From Sphingomonas sp. HMP9 (lineage in GTDB: Bacteria; Pseudomonadota; Alphaproteobacteria; Sphingomonadales; Sphingomonadaceae), in NCBI RefSeq assembly GCF_013374115.1, contig NZ_AP022673.1, forward strand, positions 3,062,001-3,126,000: a stretch of DNA of 64,000 nt, in the 5' to 3' direction. Positions within the stretch are counted from its first letter, which is position 1, and the number at the start of each line of letters is the position of its first letter. The translations under genes and the position numbers were made by a program. Below are positions 27,876-36,576 of this stretch, piece by piece. Below the pieces are notes generated by a model, which did not search any database, was not told where the DNA came from, and worked only from the letters and a program-made list of their open reading frames with translations.

Positions 27876-29279
27876 TCAGTCGGCCAACGCTATCTCGATC
27901 GTGCGCGCACCCTTCGCGCGACGTTGACGCCGCCGCGTGGACTGCCATGCCGGCATCTCTGCTGATTCTGGAGCGACCATCAGCGCTGCAGCAACGGCAG
28001 CGACGGCGGCCAACGCTGAAGTGCGCGTCGGATAGTCTACTAGGCTGTGAGCGAACATAACACCTATGACAACGAAACCGGCGCGTGCAATCGCATCGCC
28101 TTCCCCGCTTCGCCACAGTCGTCGTCCCTGCGTAATCCAGAATATGAAGGCTGAGACTAGGAGAGCGATGCCTGGCAGTCCATGCTCCAGGGCAACTTCG
28201 ACATACTCGTCGTGGGCGTGATTGAGGTATTCTAGCGAAGCCTCTTTCACATCTTCATAATGCGGATAGATCCGTTGAAACGTACCGCCCCCGGAACCTA
28301 ACGGCAGATAATCCAGCGACGCTGCCGCCGTCGTGCGGATCGACTGGTTACGCATATGCGGATCGATGCCGCTCAACTTGTCACCCAGGTCGTTTATTTT
28401 GATAGGTGCCACGATCGCGGCTACACTGCATACTAAACCGATCATCAGACCAATCTGTATTAGCGAGCGTGGGACCGTACCGTTTTCGCCTCGGATGAAT
28501 ACCGCCCCGGCAGCCAGTAGCGTCGGTATCAGCAACAACCAGCCGGCAGCGGACTTGACCACGACTACCCCGACCGCGATCAGCAGGGCTACGCAACCAG
28601 TCATCATAAGCCGTCCGATCTTTGAATCGACCTCTTGCGATTTACGATTTGGGCTGATTGCTATAGCGCCAATGAAAGGAAGCGTCGTCAGCAACAGCGT
28701 TGCAAGATGATTGCGGTTCGCGAAGAAGCCGACAACGCCGCCCCTGTTTGTAACGTCGTAAATGTAATATAGAGAGTCCGGCCCTTGCATCTTTTGAAAA
28801 ATGCCGAGGAAGACCGAGGCAACTGCGACGGCCACAAGCACGTACAATGCGTAAAGTCGTCCGTACCCCGACGAGGCAAAGGTCAGCAGCAGCATCGCAA
28901 ACGGAGGTACAATCGCAAGCAGTGCGGCGACCGTGCGATCAGGCGATAGGGAAATAGGAAGCCAAGGCGTGCTGCCACCAACAAGATCAAAACCCGCTTC
29001 GGCCAAGTTACGCCCAGGTAGTAGTCTCCACAAGAAAGGCGGCAGTGGCATAAGTTCGAGGATCAGCAGGATCCCGACTGCGGCGAATAGTATGAGTACA
29101 ATGCAGGCGCGACGAGGCAATTGGGGAAGCGATCTCGAAAGAACGACCGTCAATATGCACAACAATCCAAGCAGCTGGAGCGCGCCGTTCACCAAGAACC
29201 CGGCAGCGCTTGCGCCGCCCAATACCAGGCACAACAACATATACGCCGGCATTAGATAACGACTTATGATGCGCGACAA
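27876..29279 (-). CDS. O-antigen polymerase/ligase-family membrane protein
   Basis: A 467-residue protein with roughly ten to twelve hydrophobic segments. The region FFANRNHLATLLLTTLPF and the later HAHDEYVEVALEHGLPG match the Wzy_C/O-antigen ligase family, in which a large periplasmic loop carries catalytic Arg and His residues. It probably polymerises the flipped units. The proposed start is TTG at 29279; the first internal ATG would remove the first nine residues without losing a membrane segment, so the start is uncertain. It lies between Wzc and the small membrane protein. Confidence 0.8.
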   Translation of the reverse strand: MSRIISRYLMPAYMLLCLVLGGASAAGFLVNGALQLLGLLCILTVVLSRSLPQLPRRACIVLILFAAVGILLILELMPLPPFLWRLLPGRNLAEAGFDLVGGSTPWLPISLSPDRTVAALLAIVPPFAMLLLTFASSGYGRLYALYVLVAVAVASVFLGIFQKMQGPDSLYYIYDVTNRGGVVGFFANRNHLATLLLTTLPFIGAIAISPNRKSQEVDSKIGRLMMTGCVALLIAVGVVVVKSAAGWLLLIPTLLAAGAVFIRGENGTVPRSLIQIGLMIGLVCSVAAIVAPIKINDLGDKLSGIDPHMRNQSIRTTAAASLDYLPLGSGGGTFQRIYPHYEDVKEASLEYLNHAHDEYVEVALEHGLPGIALLVSAFIFWITQGRRLWRSGEGDAIARAGFVVIGVMFAHSLVDYPTRTSALAAVAAVAAALMVAPESAEMPAWQSTRRRQRRAKGARTIEIALAD

Positions 29280-29403
29280 CTACGTAGCCCCAGATTGAAG
29301 CTGAGGCGCTACCGCCGCCAGCGCATGAGCATGCAAGTCACACATTAACGCGGGAAAAAAAGCGTATCCGCGCGACGGCACCCAATTTCAGCAAGCCTAT
29401 GCT

Positions 29404-29658
29404 TCATGGACTTGTAGGGCGAGTACCGCCGTTGCCACCACTACCCGACGCGAGGGCAACTACTAAACCAAAGGCGGCTAGCCCGGCCAAGGCGTAGAGG
29501 ATCCTATTCGACCTCTTAGCCGAATCCGACCGTGAATCCTGCGCTGTGACATTAGCCTGTGCAGCGCCTGCCCCCGTTGTACGGGTAACAGGTGCGGCCA
29601 TGCTCGCCTGAGATGTCGCAAGCGCCACTACGGCAGCGATCGTTGCAAACGTGCGCAT
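29404..29658 (-). CDS. Small exported membrane protein of EPS locus
   Basis: An 84-residue protein. The ATG at 29658 follows GGGAGG at good distance. It has a signal peptide (MRTFATIAAVVALATSQ, then cleavage near SMAAPV), a short polar Gln/Thr/Ser segment and one membrane span RILYALAGLAAFGLVVALA, ending in a Gly-rich tail. No family function is recognised. Its place between Wza and the polymerase-like gene suggests an accessory role in export. Confidence 0.72.
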   Translation of the reverse strand: MRTFATIAAVVALATSQASMAAPVTRTTGAGAAQANVTAQDSRSDSAKRSNRILYALAGLAAFGLVVALASGSGGNGGTRPTSP

Positions 29659-29779
29659 CAAACCTCCCAAAGTCGAGTTAGTGCACAATCTGCACATCTC
29701 GCATTTATAAAAGCCTACCACCGCATCGCAGCAGCGGCAAGACCTTGATGCTGCAGAGGATCGCTAGGTCTACCGACCC

Positions 29780-30472
29780 CTAGAAGCGTGTAAACAGCCC
29801 AAGGAGTGGAACCGTTTGCAATAAGGTTGTCCACGTCTGGTTTGTCTGTCGCCCGTCGACTATAATGATATCGTTTGCATAAATGATCGGATCAGCGTCA
29901 GTGCCGTTGCGGATCGTTGTTAGGTCGAACGCGGCCGCATTCCGCTGACCGTTGATCTGGCGGAACACCACAACTTTTTTAGGGTTGGCGCCCTGTGAGG
30001 TGCCACGCGCCATTGCGATCGTTTTCATCAACGTAGGTTTGTCCGGAATGGGGTAAAGACCCGGCGCCGCCACCGATCCGTCGACCGTGACCGTTCTGGC
30101 CACAGTAGTTTTCAAAGACACTGTGACTTGAGGACGCTGCAGGTAGCGCGTGTCGAGTCGGGTAGTAAGGTCCGTACCAATTTCCTGCGTCGATTTGCCA
30201 GCGACGGCAACCGTACCGATCAGCGGCATCACCATGTTGCCCGCAGCATCGATTTGGTAATCGCCAGACATGGATTCGACGTTGAAGATGGTTATGTTTA
30301 GAACGTCGCCAGGACCCGCCCGATACGTCACAAGCGTAGCCGTACCCGCGAGTGCGTCAGGTGCTGTAAAATTCTTCGGATTATAGGAAAGCTGACTATC
30401 GCGCTTACTGGCGCAGCTCGCCAACAGCGCGATGCCAGCTGTCAGTGCGATTAACCTGAGCCCGAAGCGCAA
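29780..30472 (-). CDS. Wza/GumB-type outer-membrane polysaccharide export lipoprotein
   Basis: A 230-residue lipoprotein. TTG at 30472 is the chosen start: GGAGG lies eight bases upstream and the protein then begins with a proper signal ending in the lipobox LLASC. The export domain has YRAGPGDVLNITIF and QIDAAGNMVMPLIG, and an SLBB-type segment VDGSVAAPGLYPIPDKP follows. It is shorter than E. coli Wza, like GumB-type members. It would form the outer-membrane channel that works with Wzc. The frame continues upstream to 30616 but overlaps the phosphatase gene. Confidence 0.87.
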   Translation of the reverse strand: MRFGLRLIALTAGIALLASCASKRDSQLSYNPKNFTAPDALAGTATLVTYRAGPGDVLNITIFNVESMSGDYQIDAAGNMVMPLIGTVAVAGKSTQEIGTDLTTRLDTRYLQRPQVTVSLKTTVARTVTVDGSVAAPGLYPIPDKPTLMKTIAMARGTSQGANPKKVVVFRQINGQRNAAAFDLTTIRNGTDADPIIYANDIIIVDGRQTNQTWTTLLQTVPLLGLFTRF

Positions 30473-30584
30473 CTGCTCATCCTCCCTGTAGGGTAAGCTT
30501 GAGGAGCATTTCCTCAGCGTTACCAGTCGCTCTTCATGCCCCAGCTCGGACGGCACGACAAGCCTGAGCACCTCGACAGCTGCA

Positions 30585-31352
30585 TCACCCGGTGGAAAGG
30601 AACCAGCGTTCCGCACCCTCCAGGCCGATGGCGGTCAGAACGCCAGTTTTATACGCACCGGTGTCAATCCCAATTCGATTATCGTACTCATTAGCGGTTT
30701 TTTCGATCGTGTGTCCGTGAACTATCATCGCGCCGTGTGCTGCCCGACTTGCCAAAAAATCCTCTCGGATCCAGCGCAAGTCGGCGGCCTGCTGCTCAGC
30801 GAGAGGTACGCCCGGGCGAATGCCGGCATGAACGAAAAGATAGCCGCCAACCGCGATTTTACTCTCACCCGCATCCAGCAAAGTGACAACATCTCGTGGG
30901 ATTCTCGTTTTCAGAAGCGTCGCCAGATCGTTGTAATTGCCCCGGTTGATGTCTTCTTCCGCTAGGCCAAAGCTGGTCAGTGTTGCTAGGCCGCCGTTGT
31001 GCATCAGAGAGCGAACTGCTTGACGGTCGCCGCGTGCGGCCAGCACGAACAGCTCCTCATGGTTGCCTTTGATTAACCGGCCGACGCCTGAGGCGAGGAG
31101 GTCACGCGCATAATCAATGACCAGCGCGGAATCGGGACCGCGGTTTACCAGATCACCGAGCAATATCACGGTGCGCGTCGCGGGGCTGCGCGCAGTATGA
31201 TCCGCTTCGATCATGTCTAGCAGACAATGCAACTCGTTTGCGCAACCATGAACATCCCCGATAGCATATACACGCTGCCCCGGCGGGACGGTAGGAGGTG
31301 CCTGGGTACTGGCGCGTAATGCCTTGCGGCGGAATAAGATCGGCAATCGCAC
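30585..31352 (-). CDS. Metallophosphoesterase, PPP-type Ser/Thr phosphatase-like
   Basis: A 255-residue phosphatase with all core metal-binding motifs: YAIGDVHGC near residue 30, LLGDLVNRGPDS near 66, KGNHE near 95, FVHAGIRPG near 175 and IVHGHT near 211. These match the PPP family (bacterial PrpA/ApaH-like). The GTG at 31352 is the only convenient start. It lies between the initiating transferase and wza. It might dephosphorylate Wzc-related proteins or a sugar/lipid phosphate; the sequence does not decide. Confidence 0.85.
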   Translation of the reverse strand: MRLPILFRRKALRASTQAPPTVPPGQRVYAIGDVHGCANELHCLLDMIEADHTARSPATRTVILLGDLVNRGPDSALVIDYARDLLASGVGRLIKGNHEELFVLAARGDRQAVRSLMHNGGLATLTSFGLAEEDINRGNYNDLATLLKTRIPRDVVTLLDAGESKIAVGGYLFVHAGIRPGVPLAEQQAADLRWIREDFLASRAAHGAMIVHGHTIEKTANEYDNRIGIDTGAYKTGVLTAIGLEGAERWFLSTG

Positions 31353-31441
31353 CTTCGTTACCTTGATTTTTCGCGCGTCAACGTCGGTGGTATCGCGGTG
31401 GCCTCGATATGCGCTCCGTACGGCGTGCTAGTCAGCGTGGT

Positions 31442-32725
31442 TCAGCGTGCGCCGAAACCATTCAGGATCGTCCGCAGCGTCTTAAGCGCAATCAAAACAT
31501 CGAGCCAAGCGGAGAAATTTTTGATATAGTAAAAGTCATAGCTAAGTTTTGCTTTGACAGAGGCAAGATCGGTGACGTGCCCTTGCTGCACCTGTGCCCA
31601 GCCGGAGATGCCAGGTCGAACGATATGCCGGTAATGGTAAAAGGGGATTTGTCCCTCGTACCAACGTGAGAGCGGAATGGCCTCCGGCCGCGGACCTATC
31701 CAGCTCATTTCGCCTTTTAGGACATGAAATATTTGCGGCAACTCATCCATGCGACTGCGTCGCAAGATGTGTCCGATACGCGTGATGCGCGGATCGCCGA
31801 TAGTCGTCATTGCGTCGCTTCGCGCAGCTGCATCGCTCACCTCGCTGCGCACGTACATCGTACGAAACTTTATCATCCGGAACGGAATGCCGCGGTGCCC
31901 CATCCGGTCCTGAACGAAGAGCAATGGTCCGGGCGAGCTTAGTTTCACGATCAGTGCAATTCCGAGTAGCAATACTGCAAGGAAAGGCGAAAGAATAATT
32001 ATGCTGAAGAGATCTAACATACGTTTGGCATGGACATAAGCGAGATTAGGTACAAGCGAGCCGAAGCTGTTCTCCGACAAATGGTCCATCGATACGCGGC
32101 CGGTAATTGATTCCATCAGCACTTTGGTATGATAAACCTCATGTCCCCGAACTGCTGCGATTGCGAGCATGCGCGCCCAGTCATCGCTGTGATCGTGCTG
32201 GAGATCAGCGACGATGACCACATGGGGGTCGTCCGGCACCACCGGATCGGTCAAGATCGTCCAGTCAACGCCAGGCACCTCGCTCACGGTTTTGATGTGG
32301 CCGAACGGTACCAGCCAGAAGCGGCGTTGTATCTTGCGCGCGACGTGCAGCGCGACGCTGAGGGCGACCAGCAGCGACAAGGCGAACGAGACCGAGAGGA
32401 ACAGTCGGTTGTACTCAAGGCGGGCTAGCAGAAGCGTTGCGATAACTAGCCCGTAAGCGCTGGCGAACGAGGGTACGATATAGGTGAAAGCCCGCGTGCC
32501 TGGGAAAGAGGCGACGCGGCGGACGATCAGTGTCGCACCAATGATCGCAAATGTTGCGCCGATAATGCTATGTGTGACACCCCGTCCGGCTCGGCTTTCC
32601 TCACCGAGATAGGGGATCAGAAGCGTCGTTGGCAACACGATGCCACACAGTAGGCCAAGCGTCAGTTGTGCGCGCAGCCTCTCGGCCCTGGATCCTAATG
32701 GCCGTACAACGGGATCGCGCGTCAT
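31442..32725 (-). CDS. Initiating undecaprenyl-phosphate sugar-phosphate transferase
   Basis: A 427-residue polyisoprenyl-phosphate hexose-1-phosphate transferase, which starts repeat-unit synthesis. Four or five N-terminal spans and a soluble middle precede the catalytic domain: KRMLDLFSIIILSPFLAVLL, PGPLLFVQDRMG, FRMIKFRTM, RRSRMDELPQIFHVL and WIGPRPE, then RPGISGWAQV. This is the WbaP/GelB-type layout. ATG at 32725 is proposed; a GTG two codons earlier is possible. It is the first gene of the 29-kb - strand operon, so the promoter should lie in 32726-33240. Confidence 0.88.
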   Translation of the reverse strand: MTRDPVVRPLGSRAERLRAQLTLGLLCGIVLPTTLLIPYLGEESRAGRGVTHSIIGATFAIIGATLIVRRVASFPGTRAFTYIVPSFASAYGLVIATLLLARLEYNRLFLSVSFALSLLVALSVALHVARKIQRRFWLVPFGHIKTVSEVPGVDWTILTDPVVPDDPHVVIVADLQHDHSDDWARMLAIAAVRGHEVYHTKVLMESITGRVSMDHLSENSFGSLVPNLAYVHAKRMLDLFSIIILSPFLAVLLLGIALIVKLSSPGPLLFVQDRMGHRGIPFRMIKFRTMYVRSEVSDAAARSDAMTTIGDPRITRIGHILRRSRMDELPQIFHVLKGEMSWIGPRPEAIPLSRWYEGQIPFYHYRHIVRPGISGWAQVQQGHVTDLASVKAKLSYDFYYIKNFSAWLDVLIALKTLRTILNGFGAR

Positions 32726-32731
32726 CAGCAC

Positions 32732-33248
32732 GTACTACCACCGCCCACCTGCAGTCCCCCTTAACACGGTATTAGGCGTGCTTCCGCGCCTGCTTTCAGG
32801 CCGTTTGCCACATACGATAGTTATCCTGCCCCAGGCCAGCGGTCCACGTATCATTTAATTCTGCGGTCAATTGTTACTTTCTGACAGGACACGTGCGCCC
32901 AGAACGCGATCAGCGCTACGTTTGAGGCCTTGTAAATAATAAAGGTCGCGGTAGAGCCTGTTGCATTTCGCGTATGACAAAAATATCTCTTAACCGATCC
33001 TTTCACCTACTCTCAAGGCCTAAGTTTATCCAGTTGGGTTTCTTATACTTTTCGCTCGTTCGGGTTAGCGGCAATTCAAAGTCATATGCTGTTATCCATC
33101 TCGCATGCGGATGCTTTGGTCTTTTGCTCCCGCGGGTTGGGCCGCCTCAGCATATCGAACATCATAGTGAGAGGACTTGGCCACCTGCGTGTCGAGTGAG
33201 CCAATGCAATGGGCAGCATTATCTAACGTGAAAGTTGGGGGGGTGTAT
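32732..33248. other. 517-base gap: likely EPS operon promoter region
   Basis: No convincing gene is seen here. The segment is richer in A and T than the genes on either side, and small frames in it lack family features. It separates the first - strand EPS gene from the dehydrogenase pseudogene on the + strand, so promoters for the operon, and formerly for the dehydrogenase, are expected. No sigma-70-like box could be fixed with confidence. Confidence 0.5.
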
Positions 33249-33743
33249 ATGCGGATCACGATGGTAGGGGCAGGTTATGTTGTGCCTGGTATCGGGCGCG
33301 TGCTTTTCCGGACTTTGGCCACGAAGTGATTTGCGTCGATAAGGACCCGAACAAGATTGCTTTGCTTGAAAAGAGGTCATGCCGATCTTTGAGTCGGGGC
33401 TCGAGCAACTCGTCGTGAGGAACGTCCAAGCCGGGCGCCTTTGCAGGACGCCGGTGCCACAATACGGGCCTGCGATCCTGAAGGGATCGAGCAAGCGGGC
33501 AAGATCCTGACTCACGTTACTTTCGTCGATGATCCCTATGAGGCTGTAGCCGGTGCCGATGTCGTGGTCATCGTAACTGAGTGGGATGCGTATCGTGCGT
33601 TAGATCTTTCGCGGATGGCCAAAACGATGCGTGCGCCACTAATGGTCGACCTCCGTAACGTCTATGCCAGGAATGAGGTGAACACCGCAGGGCTTACCTA
33701 TGTCGGCGTCGGCAAACGTGACAACGCCTTGGCGGTAAAGTGA
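33249..33743 (+). pseudogene. ugd: UDP-glucose 6-dehydrogenase remnant
   Basis: A broken gene for the enzyme that oxidises UDP-glucose to UDP-glucuronate. The first frame reads MRITMVGAGYV. After a frame change it continues GLVSGACFSDFGHEVICVDK-type sequence, and after another shift VMPIFESGLEQLV, all N-terminal Ugd motifs. About 65 residues are readable this way. The sequence then jumps to the C-terminal part QDAGATIRACDPEGIEQA, VVIVTEWDAYRALD and RNVYARNEV in a final open frame ending at 33743. Around 260 residues of the middle, including the catalytic Cys region, are missing. It cannot make active enzyme. Confidence 0.88.
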
Positions 33744-33805
33744 TGTCAGCAGGATCTAAGTCATTCGTGTAGATTACATCCTAGTCGCACTGGAAGGATA
33801 TAACT

Positions 33806-33839
33806 ACTATCGCCGCGCATGTCTGGCGGCGGTAGTTTC
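33806..33839 (+). terminator. Probable rho-independent terminator after ugd remnant
   Basis: ACTATCGCCGC pairs with GCGGCGGTAGT (one G-U) around a nine-base loop and is followed by TTT. It lies about 60 bases after the pseudogene stop, as expected for the original ugd terminator. Confidence 0.5.
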
Positions 33840-34597
33840 GACAATTACTGTTCTACAGTTCCCGACCTCAAGACTGGCGTCACATGATCCGCGGATGTAA
33901 GATATTCAGTGCTAATTGCCTTTGGCAACTTTAATCTGTTGTCTGGAGCGCGTCTTAGTCGACGAGCCGTGCTGAATTGCCGCCTGACATGGTGTGCGCG
34001 GTACGTGGATGGTTTGAAATCATATATGCGGGGCGGTCGCACGATGAAGCATATGGCCGATCGCTAGCCACGCCGCCGTCCATTACGAGTAGCGGGCCCT
34101 TTCGGCGCACGTCGCAATCGACTGATAAGAATCACGCTTAAATTGGCCGAGCCGAGCTTCGGTCAGGTGCGGTTCGTTGATTCCGGTGCCGTCGCGCCGT
34201 AGTCGTAAAGCGACAAGTAATGTTTTGCGGCCAATTGCTCAACGCGGTATCGGCAACCTTTACTCAACACCCGGCGGCGACATAATGCCTCTCGAAGGTC
34301 ACACTATATTGGATCCGCTTCGTGGCGTTGTATACTATCACGGCAGCGCAAACGACTCTCGTGCAGGTTGCCCGCTTTTTGGTTCCGTCCCACGCGGTAA
34401 CGGCGGCAGAGGCGACCATACACAACAATATACTCGATGCCCCACGATGGCAGCGCAGTCTGGCTGTTCGTCTAAGGGCCAAAACGTGAGACGGCTGCGT
34501 TATATTGCGGGCGCCAGCTAGAATTACGTAAAAATCAAGCCTAAATGCGCGGGTTCTGAAATCAGCAAAGTTCAGTATTTTTAGGGTAAAACTTCAA
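33840..34597. other. Gap without recognisable genes before the decarboxylase
   Basis: About 760 bases with mixed codon positions, many stops and lower GC than the flanks. One frame at 34177-34521 is open but has no domain or ribosome site. The last 60 bases are A/T-rich and probably hold the promoter of the decarboxylase gene. Confidence 0.5.
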
Positions 34598-35560
34598 GTG
34601 GTTAATCAGAAAACTCAAGGTTCTGCTAAGCGTATCCTGGTGACGGGCGGTGCAGGATTTTTAGGATCTCATCTGTGCGATGCCTTACTTGCTCGTGGAG
34701 ATGAAGTTCTTTGCATAGATAACTTTGTAACCGGCTCTCGAAAGAATATCTATCACATACTAGATAATCCTAATTTTGAATTGCTGCGGCATGACGTTAC
34801 ATTTCCACTCTATGTTGAAGTGGATGAGATATATAACCTTGCCTGCCCCGCATCGCCGGTCCATTATCAAGCCGACCCCGTACAAACAATCAAGACAAGT
34901 GTAGTCGGTGCGATCAACATGTTGGGTCTTGCAAAGCGTCTGCATATCCCAATACTGCAAGCGTCGACATCTGAGGTTTACGGAGATCCTCAGATACATC
35001 CGCAGGAGGAAGGCTACTGGGGGCATGTAAATCCTATTGGGCTGCGCTCCTGCTATGATGAGGGCAAGAGAACTGCCGAAACTCTGTTTATGGACTATCA
35101 TCGGCAGCATCACTTAGATGTAAAGATAATCCGTATATTTAATACGTATGGACCGAGGATGAGTACCCATGATGGGCGGGTAGTCTCCAATTTTATTGTG
35201 CAAGCGTTGCAAGGAAAGCCCATTACGATTTTTGGAGACGGAACCCAGACGCGTTCCTTCTGCTTTTACTCCGATCTCATTGCGGGCTTCTTATCAATGA
35301 TGGCTTCGCCGCAATCGTTTACAGGGCCATGTAACATCGGCAACCCCATCGAGTTTACGATGATCGAGCTCGCGCAACAGGTCCTAGATCTTACCGGTTC
35401 GCAATCAAAATTGATTCACATGCCCCTGCCGCAAGATGACCCGCGTCAGCGCAGACCTGACATCGCGTTGGCTCAAAATAGACTTAAATGGGACCCGGTT
35501 ATCTCGCTACGTGAAGGCTTGAAAGAGACTATCGCGTATTTTCGCGCCTTGCTTGGTTAA
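34598..35560 (+). CDS. uxs: UDP-glucuronic acid decarboxylase (UDP-xylose synthase)
   Basis: A 320-residue short-chain dehydrogenase-fold enzyme converting UDP-glucuronate to UDP-xylose with bound NAD. NAD motif [11 protein letters not shown] is at residues 15-25, STSEVYGDP and SCYDEGKR give the Ser/Tyr/Lys catalytic set, and IFNTYGPRM and [12 protein letters not shown] are strong family marks. Start is GTG at 34598 with AGGG eleven bases upstream. Codons are visibly poorer in G and C than neighbours (many AAT, GAT, TTA), suggesting a different origin. The supplier enzyme Ugd is broken just upstream, so UDP-glucuronate must come from elsewhere. Confidence 0.9.
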   Translation: MVNQKTQGSAKRILVTGGAGFLGSHLCDALLARGDEVLCIDNFVTGSRKNIYHILDNPNFELLRHDVTFPLYVEVDEIYNLACPASPVHYQADPVQTIKTSVVGAINMLGLAKRLHIPILQASTSEVYGDPQIHPQEEGYWGHVNPIGLRSCYDEGKRTAETLFMDYHRQHHLDVKIIRIFNTYGPRMSTHDGRVVSNFIVQALQGKPITIFGDGTQTRSFCFYSDLIAGFLSMMASPQSFTGPCNIGNPIEFTMIELAQQVLDLTGSQSKLIHMPLPQDDPRQRRPDIALAQNRLKWDPVISLREGLKETIAYFRALLG

Positions 35561-35668
35561 TGTTAAGGCATTATGAGTTGCAGAGTTCGCGCAAAATGAA
35601 CGATTGATGATAAATGATCTCTCATGCCGCCATGATATCTCTAACACATCGTGTAAGGTGTCACTAGG

Positions 35669-36497
35669 ATCAGGACCCATTGATGTAAGAAGCGTGTTCT
35701 GATCCAGGCTCCGCGAGGAGACGTGGGATGAGCGGCCTGCATTGGCTGACCGATGAGCAGATGGCGCGCTTGCAGCCGTACATTTCCGAAAAGCTACGGC
35801 AAGCCTCGGGTCAATGATCGGCGGGTGTTGAGCGGCATCGGTTTCGTCAATTGTAATGGACTCCGGTGGCGGGGCCTGCCCAGCGCTTATGGACCGCACA
35901 AAACGCTGTACGTCCGTTGGAAGCGGTGGGGCGAGAGGGGCGTGTTCGTGCGCATGACGCAGGGCCTGCTGTTGCGGACGCCCAGTCCAAGACCATCATG
36001 ATCGATGCGACCTACTTGCAGGCGCACCGCACGGCGTTCAGCGTGCGCGAAAAGAAGAGGACCTCTGGCGCCTGATTGGCCGCACAAAAGGCGGCATGAA
36101 TATCAAGCTGCACGCGGTCGGCGGCGCGACCAGCGACCGCTCAGCTTCTTCATGACTGCCGGGCAGGTCAGCGACTATACCGGTGCAGCCGCGCTGCTGA
36201 ACGATCTGCCAAAGGCACAACGGCTGCTCGGCGATCGTGGCTATGACACCGATTGGTTTAGGAACGCTCTGCATGCCAAGGGCTTCGAGCCATGCATCGC
36301 AGGCCGGAGATCGCGGCTCGAATCCGTCAGATACGACAAGCGCCCACAGACGCCGCAGCCGCACCGAGATCATGTTCAGGCGCCTGAAGGGCCGGTGCCG
36401 CGTAACTAGCCGCTACGACCGTTGCCCTACCGTCTTTTTCTCTACCGTCGCCCTCGCTGCCACCGTCATCTTCTAGCTATGGCCAATGAGTCCTTAA
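35669..36497 (+). mobile_element. IS5-family (IS427-like) element, decayed
   Basis: A transposase remnant is flanked by imperfect inverted ends: AGGACCCATTG at 35672-35682 and CAATGAGTCCT at 36484-36494, which match in ten of eleven positions as inverted repeats. The size (about 0.83 kb) fits the IS427 group. Exact tips and target duplication are not certain. Confidence 0.65.
35728..36476 (+). pseudogene. IS5-family transposase, frameshifted
   Basis: The start reads MSGLHWLTDEQMARLQPY. Successive frames then carry KPRVNDRRVLSGIGFVN, YGPHKTLYVRWKRWGERGVF, IMIDATYLQAHRTA, NIKLHAVG-type sequence, LLGDRGYDTDWFRNAL and finally EIMFRRLKGRCRVTSRYDR. These are the DDE blocks of the IS427 group in order. 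At least three frame changes are needed to read them, so no full transposase can be made by simple frameshifting. Confidence 0.82.
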
Positions 36498-36576
36498 ATG
36501 GTTAACGCTACGTGACCCGCATTTTCTCCAGTTGGAGTTAGAGTCCGCCCCCGGAAAGGGACGGACCAATTAAAGG

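Noticed and set aside
34177..34521. 114-codon frame before uxs
   Set aside because: No ribosome site, domain or codon periodicity; kept as intergenic.
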